A stretch of DNA of 64,000 nt, from assembly GCA_958510825.1 (NCBI GenBank), contig OY294051.1, forward strand, positions 29,499,265 through 29,563,264, given 5' to 3'. Below are positions 11,582 through 24,480 of this stretch, in pieces (position 1 is the stretch's first letter; every line of letters starts with the position of its first letter). Both the position numbers and the translations under genes were made by a program. Below the pieces are notes generated by a model. It was not told the DNA's origin. It ran no database searches and worked only from the letters and a program-made list of their open reading frames with translations. Origin of the DNA: Brachypterus glaber. Taxonomy: Eukaryota > Arthropoda > Insecta > Coleoptera > Kateretidae.

Positions 11582-11682
11582 GTGAGAGAAGTTTAACATT
11601 TTTGACCTGCGTCAAATTGCGGGATGAGCGCGCCAGCGCGAAGCCCGCAAGACGCGGTCTAAAATGTTAAATCTTCACTCAC
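11582..11682. repeat. Fold-back with GC-rich centre
   Basis: GTGAGAGAAGTTTAACATTTT and the complement ending at 11682 form arms of about 40 bp, including CCTGCGTC and GACGCGG. The loop region, GAGCGCGCCAGCGCGAAG, is itself palindromic. Confidence 0.65.
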
Positions 11683-11690
11683 GAGGAAAA

Positions 11691-12373
11691 TATAGTATTT
11701 TTTTCACTACCAGTACAATTAATTAGCTATTTATTTATTTTACTAAAATTTAATGAAAAAGCTTATAAATTTAAAATATCACGCTGGCCGTTCGCGGCCA
11801 TTAAAAAAACAAATGAATAACTTGACATTTCTGGCAGAAATTTTCTGGTGATCTGCTGAAATTATTAAGTTTGAAAGTGTTTCCGTGTTAAGTGTAATAA
11901 AATATATAAAAATGGAAAGTGAAATGCAAAGTGATGATTCTGGTACTCCCCCAGAAATAAGGGGACAGGCGAAAACTATGAGGGAGAATCTATTACCTCT
12001 AGTAATCTATGATCCTTACGGTAATATATAGGTTGTATAATTTATGGATGAATATGATGGACCAATGATTTTCACTTTTCGAAGTGTTTTTTTGTAAAAC
12101 ATGTTTTTAGGTACTAATTTAGTTAATATTTTTTAATTTATCATGCAAGAAATAAATTTGGTGCCTAAAGACACTTGTAAATAGCAATGTGATTAATTAA
12201 TTAAGTGAAACGTCAGATGCCAAAACAGCTGAATAAAAATTCATTATTAACCATGGTGCAATTTCATTATTTTTAGAACCTCTGGCGTCATAGGTAGAGA
12301 AATAATATTTCTACCAATGAAAAGAACAGTAATAAAGATGTGCTTTTAGGCTGGTAGTGAAAAAAATATTTTA
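11691..12373. mobile_element. Inverted-repeat-bounded segment carrying an ORF fragment
   Basis: Ends TATAGTATTTTTTTCACTAC (11691) and GTAGTGAAAAAAATATTTTA (12354-12373) are inverted near-copies of about 23 bp that include CTACCAG/CTGGTAG. The interior holds the short ORF at 11912-12031. No target duplication was made out. Confidence 0.4.
11912..12031 (+). pseudogene. Short N-terminal ORF fragment, possibly transposon-derived
   Basis: The ATG at 11912 opens 39 codons ending at TAG 12031. The peptide begins with an acidic SDDSGTPPE stretch and continues RGQAKTMRENLLP. This resembles, from general memory only, the start of tyrosine-recombinase-like (Crypton-type) or related insect repeat proteins that have an acidic leader and an N-LLP-x-K motif, but the following part of such a protein is absent. 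Codon use looks less AT-driven than the flanks. It may be a truncated transposon gene or a captured first exon. Too short to be sure. Confidence 0.3.
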
Positions 12374-13394
12374 TTCACAAGCATACAGAAAAACGTCCTT
12401 TATATGCATTACAAAAAGTTGCAAAAATAATTTTTGTTTACTTCTTTTAAAGTTAAAAAAGTCTTTCATTTTTAACCAAGGTTAAAAATTAATTCATATC
12501 TAACCTGTTTTTTAGCTTTTGGTTAGACCTCATAGACGGCGAAACAGTGGCCTTGTCTGGAAACAGTTGAAGTTTACGAATAAAATAACCTAACATTTTT
12601 GTTTATTTCTACGAAAAACAATAAGAAATAATATTTACAGTTTTGTCTCTATAAAAAATGTAATTAGAATTATTATTACATAATTATTATTATCTATCAT
12701 CGTTTTACACTAGGTATTATACCATTTAAACTCTTAAATAATTATTTTCTAACCTTTACACCTATCAAATTACTTTTTTTTATACTATTTATAATAACCC
12801 TTTGTTAGTTGCGTGTTTTTAATTACGAGTTTAGTAGTCCGTTTTAGTTATTATCAAAAAAATATTGCTTGACATTTTAAACAAAAGTAACACGTTTTAT
12901 TAATTATTGGTTCATATTTAAACATGTTTTACGCAGTCTACAAACGTAGGACCGCGCGACTAATGAAGGGTTAATTTTTTCAATATTATATGGTCATTAA
13001 ATATATAAATATATTATGAACTAATTTATTTATAAATTTTAGAACTGATAGGTGTGTATTTTAATAATAAATTATAATAAAGAAACTAGTATGTACATAG
13101 TTTCATACAACAGTAACATTATTTATCAACCTTGATGATATAAATAATATATTTATATTTCTTTAATTTCAATATTATATTGTATGCTGCGTCTCAAGAA
13201 TAATAAAATTCAAATATTTTTAAAATATATTTTTATTTTATTCAAATTTGACATTAAGTTAAAGGTTTTTTTGGGTTTTATTCTTATTTATTGCTATTTA
13301 TATATACAGGATTTTTTTTTCATGTTCCCGGTATACCTATTCTTCAAAAGTGTAGTAATTAATACTATATTTTATGTAACCGCAAAGAAGTAGC
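12374..13394. other. AT-rich spacer, old duplicate of 10.5-11.5 kb
   Basis: Shared runs with 10530-10680 and 11403-11510 occur in the same order, which suggests a decayed segmental duplication. The ORF 13184-13393 is a chance AT-rich frame. No gene recognised. Confidence 0.45.
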
Positions 13395-13798
13395 AATGGA
13401 GCTCTCTACAACTAGAATTATGAAACAAAAGACGTCTACCCTATCTCTATCTCATTTGTGCTACACTTTCCCGCCTACCAAATAAATACTGTATTTGTTT
13501 TTCATAAACAAATACAGTATTTATTTGGTTGGCCGGAAAGTGTAGCAGTGAGTGTCACGAACGAACATAGCTAATGTGAATCTGTAGAATAAGATAATTC
13601 TACTAAAATTTAGATGGCGCCAGTAATTTCTTTAATATAGTTACACTTTTCGCCCGGCCAAGTAAATATTGTATTTGTTCAACAAAGAACAAATACAGAA
13701 TTTGTTTGGTTGGGTGGAAGTGGGAGTGTATGTATGTATTATATCCTTTTTGGGTAGAACTTTTGTCCCTGTCTAATCTAACGGGAGAAATCTCCATT
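13395..13798 (+). mobile_element. Double-hairpin MITE, family A, copy 1
   Basis: A 404-bp member of a five-copy family. The ends are AATGGAGCTCTC and ...AGAAATCKCCATT, giving a 5-bp AATGG/CCATT inversion. It contains two consecutive hairpins: one built on CCAAATAAATACTGTATTTG and one on CAAGTAAATATTGTATTTG. The two hairpins are themselves related. No convincing target duplication is visible. This copy has a shortened first hairpin loop and a deletion near 13635 relative to the others. Confidence 0.85.
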
Positions 13799-14393
13799 TT
13801 TATACCAAGAAATTTATCTTTTTAGTGATTTATAAATTACAATTTAACTGGAATGTAAATAGCTAAACAAAAATACCTTGATGACTTATTTAAACCACAT
13901 TTATAGTGGAAATTAATTAACATAGAATGAGAAATCATAAAATTATTTTTTATAAAAAATACATGTTTTGTTTGACTTTTTTTCTAATTAATACAAGTCA
14001 TGTTTTCTTGTATTAATTTTATAATAATAAATTAATAAAACATTATATTTGGTTTTAGACATGAAATATTTTCGTATGCAAACTAAAGAGAAAGTATAAA
14101 CCATAAAAATGATTTTTATCAAGATATGTATTTTAAATTAAGGAATATTAAGTATATAACTTAACTATTTTATTTATTTGATAAATATGTTTTATCCAAT
14201 ACATACAGATAATAAGACAATTACCAGCTTTATTTTAAATAGATAAACTCAATAATACCCCCGCGTGGCTTTTAATTATTTATTTTAGACTGAACTGTCA
14301 CTTGTCAAATTATTTTCTTGTAAATGTCATTAAAATTTTTAATAAAAATATTAATTCCTAAGCTATTTATTGGATAAAACTTTGTATGGCACT
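13799..14393. other. AT-rich spacer, no gene seen
   Basis: Only a small inverted pair (TTAATACAAG/CTTGTATTAA near 13988-14018) stands out. Confidence 0.45.
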
Positions 14394-14491
14394 CATGGGT
14401 AAACCGATATTGCCCTCTCGAAAATTAACCTGCTTGGTTGACGCCTCGCAGGTTAATTTTCTCATGGGCAATATCTTACTTTACCCACTAG
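14394..14491. repeat. Fold-back with GC-richer centre
   Basis: ATGGGTAAACCGATATTGCCC pairs, with small bulges, with GGGCAATATCTTACTTTACCCA. GAAAATTAACCTGC pairs perfectly with GCAGGTTAATTTTC. Loop near TTGGTTGACGCCTC. Confidence 0.65.
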
Positions 14492-16693
14492 TACCATAAA
14501 TAACTATTTTCACTACTAGCTTTAGAATATACCATTTTTTATCATGTTTTTAGACTGAAATAAATTTTCTTCACCTACAGCAATAATAATTTTTTCTCTC
14601 CTAGTAGGAGTAAATTTTATAAACAATTGATTCCTGTCACTTTAGATGTTTTAGTTCTTTGTGCAATTTTTACTAACTAAACCCAAGAAAATAGCTTTAA
14701 ATAACTTTTTATTTATTAAATATAATTAATTATAATTATTACCAATTAATACAATCAATAATTAGCTAAATATGAAAAAAAAAATTAAAAAAACTAAATT
14801 TTTAAACGTCAATTCAAAGTATTTATTTAAGCAAATGTCATCGATTAAGGCTACTTGATTTTTATGAAAATTTCAAGAAATATCATTTTTGTTAATAATT
14901 TATTTTAATATTTCAATAAGAATAGTTAATATAAATTAATATAAATAATAAATAAAAATAGTTCGCTACTACGCAGCTCGGGATTTAATACGCTCGACTA
15001 TAAAAAATGTCTTCTCTACCTTGGTGTATAATTACTATTTCCCTTTGCCTTTAAATATTCTACTCCTATATCACATTATAATGAATGCAATTATGAAAAT
15101 AATGTTTAAAATTTTGAATAAACAGCTATTTACTAGATATTTCAAAACAATTTAACGGAAAAGACAAAACATATAGATAGATAATTCTACTCAGGTCATT
15201 GAAAGTTAATCATATCTATACCGAAAAACAGCCAGGATATAGCAGTTTATGCAAGGACAAAAAATACTGTTTTTAGGGAGATTGCCATCCGAGCTAGGTT
15301 AGCAACCGTAATCGCCCTAAAAACAGTTTTCGCCCGCGTATCATACACTTTTCTATTCGATTGTAATATATTAATAAATACATTTGTATTTTTTACAACA
15401 AATTTGAGGTTAGAATTCAATACCAACGTCGTGCGACTATTATACTTTTGCGGCAGAGGCCGAAAAGTCAAAATCTTTGACCACGTTTTTTTCACATTTC
15501 TCGACGTTTTAGACCATTCTGAGTCGAAATCGGTAAAAAAAAATTTTGCGTCCGTCTGTTTGTCTGGGTTTAAACTCCATTTCTACATGAAATATCGACT
15601 TGCGGTTTTTTACATATTGTTTCTTATCGTCTGGGTAAAACTCCTATTTTTAGCGTTTTTTGTTTATAATTAAAGCAATTATTATTGTATTTGGTTAATT
15701 TAGCACTTATATAAAAGACAATTAAAAATTGGTCAAAAAATGTTATAAACAACGTTTTCCTAAAACGCATTGTTTTCGAGATATTGGCGTTTAAAGCAGT
15801 AAAAGGTTTTTTTAGCCTATCTCATATTTATAACCTGATTTCAAAAAATTATATTTGAAATAAAAGCTCTTTTTAAGCCCTATAAAAAATGTTATATACA
15901 GTTTTGTTGTTAGAACATAATGTTTTAAAGATACAGAATTTAAAATCAAACAAAACACCTAGTTTGAAATTTGCAAACTGGCTCTAGTGTACAAATTTTA
16001 CTCTTCCATTCATTTGTTTTTAAAATCAATCAAAAATTGTAATTAACAGGTTCAACTTGCATCCAAGTAAAAACATATTTTTATTATTAATTTTAATTAT
16101 ATATTAGGTGTACAAGAAAAGCTAAAGTTTAATATAAATATTATACAAGTTAGTTTGTGCAGTGAGGAGTAGTAGTAAAATTGTAATTATGTTATGCTAC
16201 CCTGTTCTAATAGCATGTTATTAGTTTTCCCAATATTGCCGATGTTTTGACAGGGTGCTTGCAACGTTTGATCTAGTTTATTATACAAAAAGTGGCGTTT
16301 TTAGATACAATCGAATAAAAATAAAATTTCAGTGTATCTTGATTGAAAAAACCGCGAGATACGATTAAATAATTAAATTAAAAAATTCTAATTGATTTTT
16401 AAATGGAATGACTAAAATAATAAGATATGTATACCTATATTTAAATCAAAATGGTTTTTAATTGGGCTGTTACAAAAACGAAGACGTTGTATAGCCCGTT
16501 ATTACATCAACCGAATGAATACACAGGAAACAAATTCTTAAAAAAAATTAATTCCAATCAAGGTACATTTGCATTGGGGCTTCTTCAATTGTTTAACAAG
16601 ATTTAAATTGATCGTTTTATTAATAAATTTTATATTGTTCCTTCAAACAATTTTCTATTTGTATTTCTGGTACTTCTATTTATATAAGAAATA
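14492..16693. other. AT-rich spacer with one hairpin
   Basis: A fold-back at 15260-15330 pairs AAAATACTGTTTTTAGGG with CCCTAAAAACAGTTTT. The ORFs at 15247-15495 (-) and 15404-15673 (+) overlap each other, are AT-rich and show no domain. No RNA gene recognised. Confidence 0.45.
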
Positions 16694-18334
16694 TACAGGG
16701 TGTTCGCAGAACAGAATTCGCGGGAGTCGACTATTACGGTCTGGTTCTTCAAACCGTGAAGATTTGTAATAATACGCATTCCATTATATACTTACTTACA
16801 CAGGAAATGGTATATTGCATTTTCCCAACAAAATCTAAATTTTTCAATTTTTTTTTAATTTTGTTTTTGCAAAAAAAATTTTTTCACGAAAAAAATCAAA
16901 AAAAAAAATAAAAAAAAAATAAAAAAAAAACTTTGGGGGATTACTTTCAAAAACAGCAGATCTTCCCCTCATAGAACTTGATTTTTCCTGAATATTTCAA
17001 TACGATCGGATTATTCGTTCTTGAGTTATCTTCTTTACGCAACACAAACGTAGAGGGGTTACCGTAAACAAACTATACGCGACGTAGATTGATCAGATCG
17101 TACCTATTTCGTGTTTATTTAAAATTAATTTAAAGTGTGTGTTGTTTTAACTTTTTTAAGTATCTACTTAATATTAAAACTTAAAAAAACATTTTCTTTC
17201 ATCAAGTAAAAAAAAATAGTTTATATATGGTCTGTTTCATGCTTGAAAACTATGGTCTGTTTCATCAAGCAAGAGAGTAAAGTAAAAATCGCACAGTAAA
17301 TATTATTACAACAAGTTTGAATAGTATATGTTTGTGTATAGTATGTTTTATAAAATAAACTACGCAGTATATTCGCACATCCAATATTCGAATCTGTTTT
17401 GAAAATATTCACTGTGCGATTTTTAATTTACTCTCTTGCTTGATGAAACAGACCATAGTTTTCAATCTTAAGTGAATAAGATAACAGTATGATACGACAA
17501 TGCTAAAGATCAACATTACTAGTTCCTTTGTTTATACTACTTATTAAGATATATGTAATTTTAATTATTTTCAAGTTGATGCCTAATGCGTCATTTTTTA
17601 ACGTGTTTTTCACATAAAACGGACTTTTTAAAATATCTCAAGATCGGTGCATCCTAGGACAAAAAACGTTTGATATAAAAATAAAGAGGACCAAACCTCC
17701 AAAATTTTTTGTGTCATGTATTTTTTTGTACGACTTAAACGTTACACTGTAGGGTTTTAGATTTTTCTTTATAACTTGGTTAGGAAGGTGTTTTTTATGC
17801 TTAATACAATGTCGATTCATTCGAAAATCGGTTTACTCGAGATAACGGGGCACAAATGTGTGAATTATTTTAAAAAAATTAATTTTACGTAAATTAGTAC
17901 CACAGTTTTTTTAATTTTCACCCAAAATGTTCGAAGGGGCATGCCTAACCGACGATAAAGAACAATTTTGGCTTTTCGAAAAAAAAAATAAAAATTTTAA
18001 AACGTATAGTGTAACGTTTAAGAGATATTTTAAAAATCCGTTTTTTGTGAAAAAAAATAACAGTTCCAAATCGAGTTCAACCTCGCAAAATTGTTTTTTT
18101 TTATTTGCGCCCATTAACCCTACACAATAAACCCAAAAATTAAAACTCCCTAAATTATTTCCAGGTAGAGCCTCTTTTATTGACCTGAAGACTGGACTAC
18201 AACTGGAAATATGTCGGGTACTGCTCATCACACATTTTGATTCAGAATGAAATTTTAAATTATATTTTAAATAAAGTATACTATTAAAGTTTATATATTC
18301 ACGCATTCCGAATCAGAATTACCGATACCCTGTA
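16694..18334. mobile_element. Candidate TIR element with ACAGGGT ends
   Basis: The left end TACAGGGTGTTCGCAGAACA and the right end, whose complement reads TACAGGGTATCGGTAATTCT, are imperfect TIRs next to TA. A low-complexity inner part (16800-17060) shares GGGGGATTACTTTCAAAAA-type text with 33300-33745 and 58470-59010. A smaller MITE is nested at 17251-17457. The ORFs inside (17638-17820, 17911-18306, 17927-18130) are A/T-run artefacts. The pairing of the ends is inferred. Confidence 0.35.
17251..17457 (+). mobile_element. MITE family T, copy 1
   Basis: Ends TATGGTCTGTTTCATCAAGC and the exact complement. TIRs are about 45 bp and include AAAATCGCACAGT. The same element, same orientation, is at 57741-57951. 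A stray second copy of the terminus (TGGTCTGTTTCATGCTTGA) sits immediately upstream at 17228. If TA is the target, this is Tc1/mariner-like. Confidence 0.8.
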
Positions 18335-19500
18335 TTAGTAAAAAGGAAAAAAAATGTATAATTATATTTGCTTAAACAATATATAAAGAAACTTGGGTAT
18401 GTTGAACCCAATAAATGTTGTAACATTGTTTATAATAATAATATACACCTCAGTATATAGAAGAGAAATTTTTGTTTTGTTATGTGTGTATTAAAAATTA
18501 AGTTAAATAAGTAATAAAATATAAGAAATATCTTATGTCCATAACCTGGAAACGCGATCCAAAGGTAAATAGGTGTTTCACAGTGATTTTGACACAGATA
18601 AACGGTACTTGAAAGATTAGTTTCAAATTTCTTCTAATTTGTACTTAAAAATGTATATTTTTAACTACAAAATGATCAAAATTTGCGTTACGTAATACTT
18701 GAACGTTCCCCAATAAAATTTTTTTACTAACGCAAGACTTTCCTTGGGAAAACTATATTTTTAAAATATAAAATAATTTTAGAAGTGAAAATCATTCTAT
18801 AAATAGTGTTTGATAGATAGACATTTGTTAGATACATGCACGCCCCGAGAGAGAGCCCCCCCTGGCTTTTCAGATATAAATTATTTTGTTTTTAACAATT
18901 GTAAAGTGCTTGATCCTTTAGATTTCTAAAAAATTTCGCCTGCGGCGCTAAACTGGTTAACAAAAAGGTCATACCACAATTTTAATTATATATTATATTG
19001 AATAATTTGCATAAATGTATTTAAGAAATGCGGAACCTGAACCTGAACCTATTTCTAAAAATTTTGCTCTGCGTCGCTAAAGATAATGTGTTATCTTTTT
19101 ATATGTTTCCTCTGGCTATTTCAAGTTTTATAAATAATTTTCTTTTTAAATTGTTGATGTTAGGTAAATACGTAAACCTAAAAATTCAAAAAAATTACCT
19201 AGCGCGAGCCGCGGCGCTTAACTTAATATCACAATATAAGCTAACAGATTTTTTAAAATAATTGTATATGAAATTCTGCAAAAATACGAGACTTAAGGAT
19301 TTCTAAAAAATTTCGCGCTAAATATTGTGTTGTGTGTCAATCTGTTTTTCATTAATTCCCTCCAGGAAAAAAGACTGGCCCTTTTTGGAAATTTAACAAA
19401 AACAACTTTTTGTTGATAAAGTGAAAAAGCCGAATAGGCTTGCCCCCCCTATCCTGCGGGCGCCACTGTATAGCTATGCTTATATAAAAATATTCTGTAA
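18335..19500. other. AT-rich spacer with a transposon-end fragment
   Basis: 18669-18710 (GATCAAAATTTGCGTTACG then TAATACTTGAACGTTCCC) is a right terminus of the GGGAACGTTCAAGTATTACG family seen at 38719-39363 and 49416. Its partner end was not found. The ORF 19028-19261 has no domain. No gene recognised. Confidence 0.5.
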
Positions 19501-19800
19501 CTTACATTTAACTTAAAATATAATTTTGCACGTTTTTAGGCCAAACTGAAACATTGAAACAAAAAAGAAACAATAAAATATCAAAACTAATTTTAATCAA
19601 ACCTACTTTCTATATAGTAGTAATATTCTTATGTCCATATAAAATGTTGAACGTTGTGGCAACCCTGCTGAATATTTATCGTAGTCCCTGCCAGACACGA
19701 AGTTCACTTGTTTCGACCGCTGTGCGATGTTGCCATAGCCTCGCGTGACGTCATTGAGTTGTTTGTTGATTTATAATAAGGCAGAACCCGTTGTAAAGGT
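19500..19800. other. GC-richer patch with a CRE palindrome
   Basis: About 19640-19800 is less AT-rich than the surroundings and contains a perfect TGACGTCA (CRE/ATF-type) at 19746-19753. The ORF 19554-19748 overlaps it but shows no domain. It could be regulatory DNA or an unrecognised repeat. One 8-bp site alone is weak evidence. Confidence 0.25.
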
Positions 19801-21344
19801 GGGTGCGTTAAAATCTTGCACGTTTTACACGTTTTAAACGTAAAATCCGTATTTTTTTAGCTAAATATTAAATAATTATACGTTTGAATAATAAATAAAT
19901 TGAGTTTTAATTGGTTAGTAACCAGAGAGACTGTATTTTTCTAATTTATGTCCTGATTTATGGTGTTTATTGTACACAAATATATTTTTGCTATATTTTC
20001 TAAGTAGCTAGCTACTACTAACAGTTTTTTATATTACAAGTAGGTATTTTATTGTGAATTAAACTTAATTTATGTAATAATGCATAAGAATTGCATCAGC
20101 ATTTAAAACGCATAAATTTAAGTACATAAACGCATATTCGCTGTTTTTTTTTAACGTCTAAATACATATATGTATATTTATAATTTAAAATATACCTACT
20201 TACAGTAAAAGTTTTATTTAAAAAATGCGCAAAATAATTTATTATAAAACTGACTAATAGGCATTTAGAGTTATTTATTTATTGTTTATAAAAATATGCG
20301 TAATTATTATAATAAATACATAAATACATATTTGTAGTTTTAAAAACAACTTGTTAGCAAATTCATTTTTTTATACGATAAATACAAAAACTTTTAGAAT
20401 CGTATGTTTTAATAAAGTTGTCTACTTTTAACTTTTAGTTTAGAAATGCATTTAAATATTTACTATTTTAGTCACAAATAACTTTTAAAAATCAACATTT
20501 TGGCTACATATGCTAGGGCTCTCTAAATGACTTAGATAAATTTATTTTTAATCAAATAAATTCGCTTAAATTTAAATGATTACACTTCAGTAAACTTGTT
20601 TTTCTATAAGTATTATATTTTATTAATATAAGTAATCTAGAAAATTTAGTGTGTAATGCTTTTCAAATAGAATTTTAAATTAACTATTAGCTGTAAGTAA
20701 TTGTTTTTAAGATACTTGGGTATTATATCTATGATATCAAAAATACTTAATTAAAAACCTTGAACTTAAAGCTATTAAACTCCGCTTTAATATTTTATTA
20801 CGAGATTTTTAATTAAATGGGAATTATAAACTTTTATATACCTATGGAATAAATAAATAAAACATTAAAGTTTTAAAGATAATAATAAATTTTATATCAT
20901 ATGTGTAAAAAAACCCATCTCTAAATAAAAATTAACATATTGCAATAATACAAATTATAAAGTGAAGAGAAACTATATTTTACGCCAACTTAAGCTTCCT
21001 GGTTTTAATATATTGGTTTACTTATTAATTATTTTAATTATTTGTTTCTATTCATCATATGTGGGTAGATAACAGACGTATTTAAAATATACCTACGACA
21101 ATGCCAACTACAGTGTGTCCTTTAAATACTGAAAATACAAACTAAAAGCGTAATTTGACATTTCATGTAGATTTATTCTATTTCCTACAAGGGCTTCTAT
21201 ACAAAAGTTTAAATAACGAAAGTTTCTTTTTCAACCTTAATATGCTTTTTTGTTTTATTCTTTCAATAATCAAAAATGAACACATTTTTTATTTTGGTAG
21301 GACATACATTTTTAATTTTAAACAAAGTTTTAAAAATATAGTGA
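19801..21344. other. AT-rich spacer, no gene seen
   Basis: Plain AT-rich sequence, among the least structured parts of the window. Only chance ORFs such as 21155-21358. Confidence 0.5.
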
Positions 21345-21346
21345 TA

Positions 21347-21391
21347 TTGGTAGACTGACAGTTTCAAGCTGCTGGCCCTCTTCAGTACTGT
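21347..21391 (-). ncRNA. Hammerhead ribozyme-like motif 1
   Basis: Minus strand: CTGAAGA (fits the core CUGANGA, 21385-21379), then stem II GGGC-CAGCA-GCTT, then GAAA (21365-21362), a mini stem III ACU-GUC-AGU, and a GUC cleavage triplet ending at 21353, followed by UACCAA (21352-21347). All conserved core positions are present. Stem I retains only 3 pairs (GUA/UAC), so this copy is probably weakened. Hammerheads with very short stem III are known from Penelope-like retroelements. No RT of that class is present here. Confidence 0.6.
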
Positions 21392-24120
21392 ATAACAAAT
21401 GCATTTAAAAATTACATTCCATTTACGTTAATATACTATATTGTATGGCCTATACAGGCAGTTTTTAAAATATAATACCTATACGGGCTGTTATAAAAAT
21501 ACAGTAGGTATAAAGAGTTTTTGAATATATAGTATTTTAAGTTTAAGATAATTGAGAACAAGAATTCTTTAAAACTAAAATAAGATCAAAACGCGAAATT
21601 TTGAATTTGATCTATATTAATTAAACAAATTTATTTGAAATAATAAAAGTATTTAAAGGTTTTTAATAGAACATTTCCTTTAAATAACAAAGAATGTTCA
21701 AACACGTTCAAACGTCTTGGGTAAATAGTGTCACCTTTTTCTCACAATGTTAATAAAGCGAAACACAAAAACTACCTATTTGTCACATAAGTGAAACTTT
21801 TTGTAATAGTTTCCTTTAAAACAAACTAAAATTAGCAAACTGCACAACGTTTAATTTATCAAAAATCGTCAAAAATCTACCGTACATATAAAATATATTA
21901 ATAGTTACACTACAAAATTTATAGCAAACGAAAAATCAGGGATTACCTGTGTATAACTTAAAAATAATAATTAGATATTTGCCAACCAATCTTTTTTTAT
22001 GATAATTTTTAGTAATAATTACTTTTATGTTTAATACTGATAAAACGTGGCTTAATAAAATAAATTATGTTATTTTGCTATTTGAAACAGTAGCTTTTAT
22101 AAATTAATGCAAAATATTATATTCATTACTACATACAGCATTGATTGAACAATTCACTTATATTTATATTTAATATATGTTAAAATCTAGGTAAATATTC
22201 ATTAATCTTGCATAAATACAAGTTTAAAGTATTAAAACCCACCTTTATTACATGTATACGTAAAAACATAAATTAATTTTTATTATATCGTAAATTTTCA
22301 ACCTCTTTTTGAATATAAAATTGTTAAAAACTAGTATTATAGGTTGAGAAATTGATTTTTAGTCGGACGCGCACACCTCTATTCTTGGCCTAAGGCTGTT
22401 TGGAGATATAACAGTGCAGACCAATAAGAACAAGGCAAGTCAAGAGTAAAAAAACAGCAGGAAACTGGCCATCTTAATGGTTATTTATATACTGAATGCA
22501 GGACTATAACTGCGTATAAACATTTGGGATAATTTATAATACAAAAACTACGTGTATGTACATTGTACAAACACAACCATTTTCATAAAACAATACGGGC
22601 ATTGTTTGTTAAAATTAGCCGATATTTTCGAAATACAGATTATATCAAACTTTAACCAATAAGACATTAGTTTACGAGTTGCGTTCAAATCACCCATCCA
22701 GGTGATTTTTACTAAAATCTAATTTTTTTATCACTGGATAGTGTGGTGTATTTTTAACATACATGGCATAACTTATAGGTAAATTTTGAACTAATTCTAA
22801 CTACTCCTTGATTTTTATGGTTACTGGGTATATTTCAGGATATTGCTAGGCATTTGATACATTTATATGAAACATGCCATTTTAAATATTTTAGTTTCTA
22901 ATAGGTACCTACATAATAACACTTATTTTGTATATTATAAATACGTGTACTTATACAGTACATAACCTTGACTGGTTTACGTATTTTATAAATAAAACAT
23001 AATTTAACGATCAAATATTGTTATAAGTTTTTGTAATACTTATTTATAAAGTTCAATTTTTAAATACTGTTTCAAGTGTTTAAAATATTTATGGAAAATT
23101 CATTTAGTTTCTCATGTTACCAAAATGTCGCATTAATTTATTATTTACAAATATTTATTGAGAATATTAAGTTTTATAATTACTATCTGCATTATTTTAC
23201 AAGTAAACCAATTTTAAAGATGATTTATCTTGTACATTTTTGGAAAAACAAAGTTTACTGATACAGACTTTTGAAATAAATATTAAAATTTTATGTTTAA
23301 AACCAGAAATATTTTATACTTATTATTTTTCACGTATATATGTATATATTTATCATATATTTCGACCTTTGAATGACATTCGACGAGGATTAAGATAATA
23401 TTTATGTGTAATCATAATACATAAGCTTACAGTTTCAAAATTATTCGTATTATTTGCCTTTCATTAAATTGTACTAATTAAAAACAACAGGAATACTTAA
23501 ATATAGTCTTTACTGATTAAATATACAATGTTTACCTAGAAAGAATAATATAATTTTAAATATAACTTTTTCATAATTTTAAATATTTATTTTTGTAAGC
23601 TTATGTAGGTAGGTACCTACTGTTTGTCATGAAAATTAAAAAATATCAATTGTTTTGCAAGTAGCTAGGTGTCTATTACTACCTGTATCGTATTATGCAT
23701 GTATAAAGAAGGCTTTAAAATAAAAATTTCATAAAAACTGGTTTTAAACTGAACCATTTTTCTCTTAAAATTAAAACAGTATTTTATATAACAAGAAAAA
23801 CTCAAAAAACTTGTAGGTAGGTATTATATAATGAAATTTTTCATACTGACTTGTATATTTCTCAACAAATTCTGATTTTGCAATAATTTTAAACAATTTT
23901 AATCTTTTCGTTACATAACTAAATATTTTATCAGTTTCAAAATAATACTTTTTAAAACGAAATATAAATTAGGGCATGTATACCTATGTATTCGACCGAT
24001 TTATTTTTTCATACAAGTAGAGTTGTTTTAATTGTAAAATCCAAATTAAAAGCAATAAAAGCAACGATTTTTTTTGTCGTATCGAAAATATGCATACAGT
24101 TAAAGCTATAAAAAGTTAAA
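21392..24120. other. Long AT-rich stretch, no gene seen
   Basis: About 2.7 kb of AT-rich sequence without a recognisable repeat family, RNA gene or coding frame. A moderately GC-richer bit lies near 22360-22470. The ORF at 23076-23261 is a chance frame. Confidence 0.5.
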
Positions 24121-24139
24121 ATAAAATATAAAAATACCC

Positions 24140-24480
24140 ATTCGCTCAGTGTCCTATAATACCCAGAGCAGAACAGTGCAGTAAAACGTGAAGTTCATGC
24201 TTTGGTCGACTATAACTTGTATGGCCCGCTGTAGTCAAGCCTTACGAGTTGGAAAGCTTTTCGGAATATGGCAACGTCGCATTTATCGGTTACGCGAGGG
24301 GAACGGTTTCGGAACAAATAGCGGTAGAGGGGACGAAGGAGCGAGGGGGAGGACCAGTGGAGCCTGCTATTTGGAAAGACCTAGAAAAAATCGATTTTTT
24401 TAACCAGCACGGATACGATTTTTTCTGGTTTTTGTGGAGACATTTTGTTAGTAGGATTTGAAACTTGTTTACCAACTTAC
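24140..24480 (+). other. GC-richer island, possible exon or 5' region
   Basis: Base composition jumps from AT-rich to near balanced between about 24165 and 24400. Two overlapping frames stay open: 24188-24403 (+) and one reading SFSEYGNVAFIGYARGT from about 24249 to 24461. An opposite-strand frame is open as well, so openness reflects composition. A TATAAAA near 24107 and a TCAGT near 24146 could be core-promoter-like, but their spacing is not ideal. No protein family recognised. It could be a 5' exon or promoter of the spen locus, or an unknown repeat. Confidence 0.3.

Noticed and set aside
17911..18306. 131-codon minus-strand ORF
   Set aside because: Made of A/T runs inside a candidate transposon, with an opposing open frame over the same bases and no motif.
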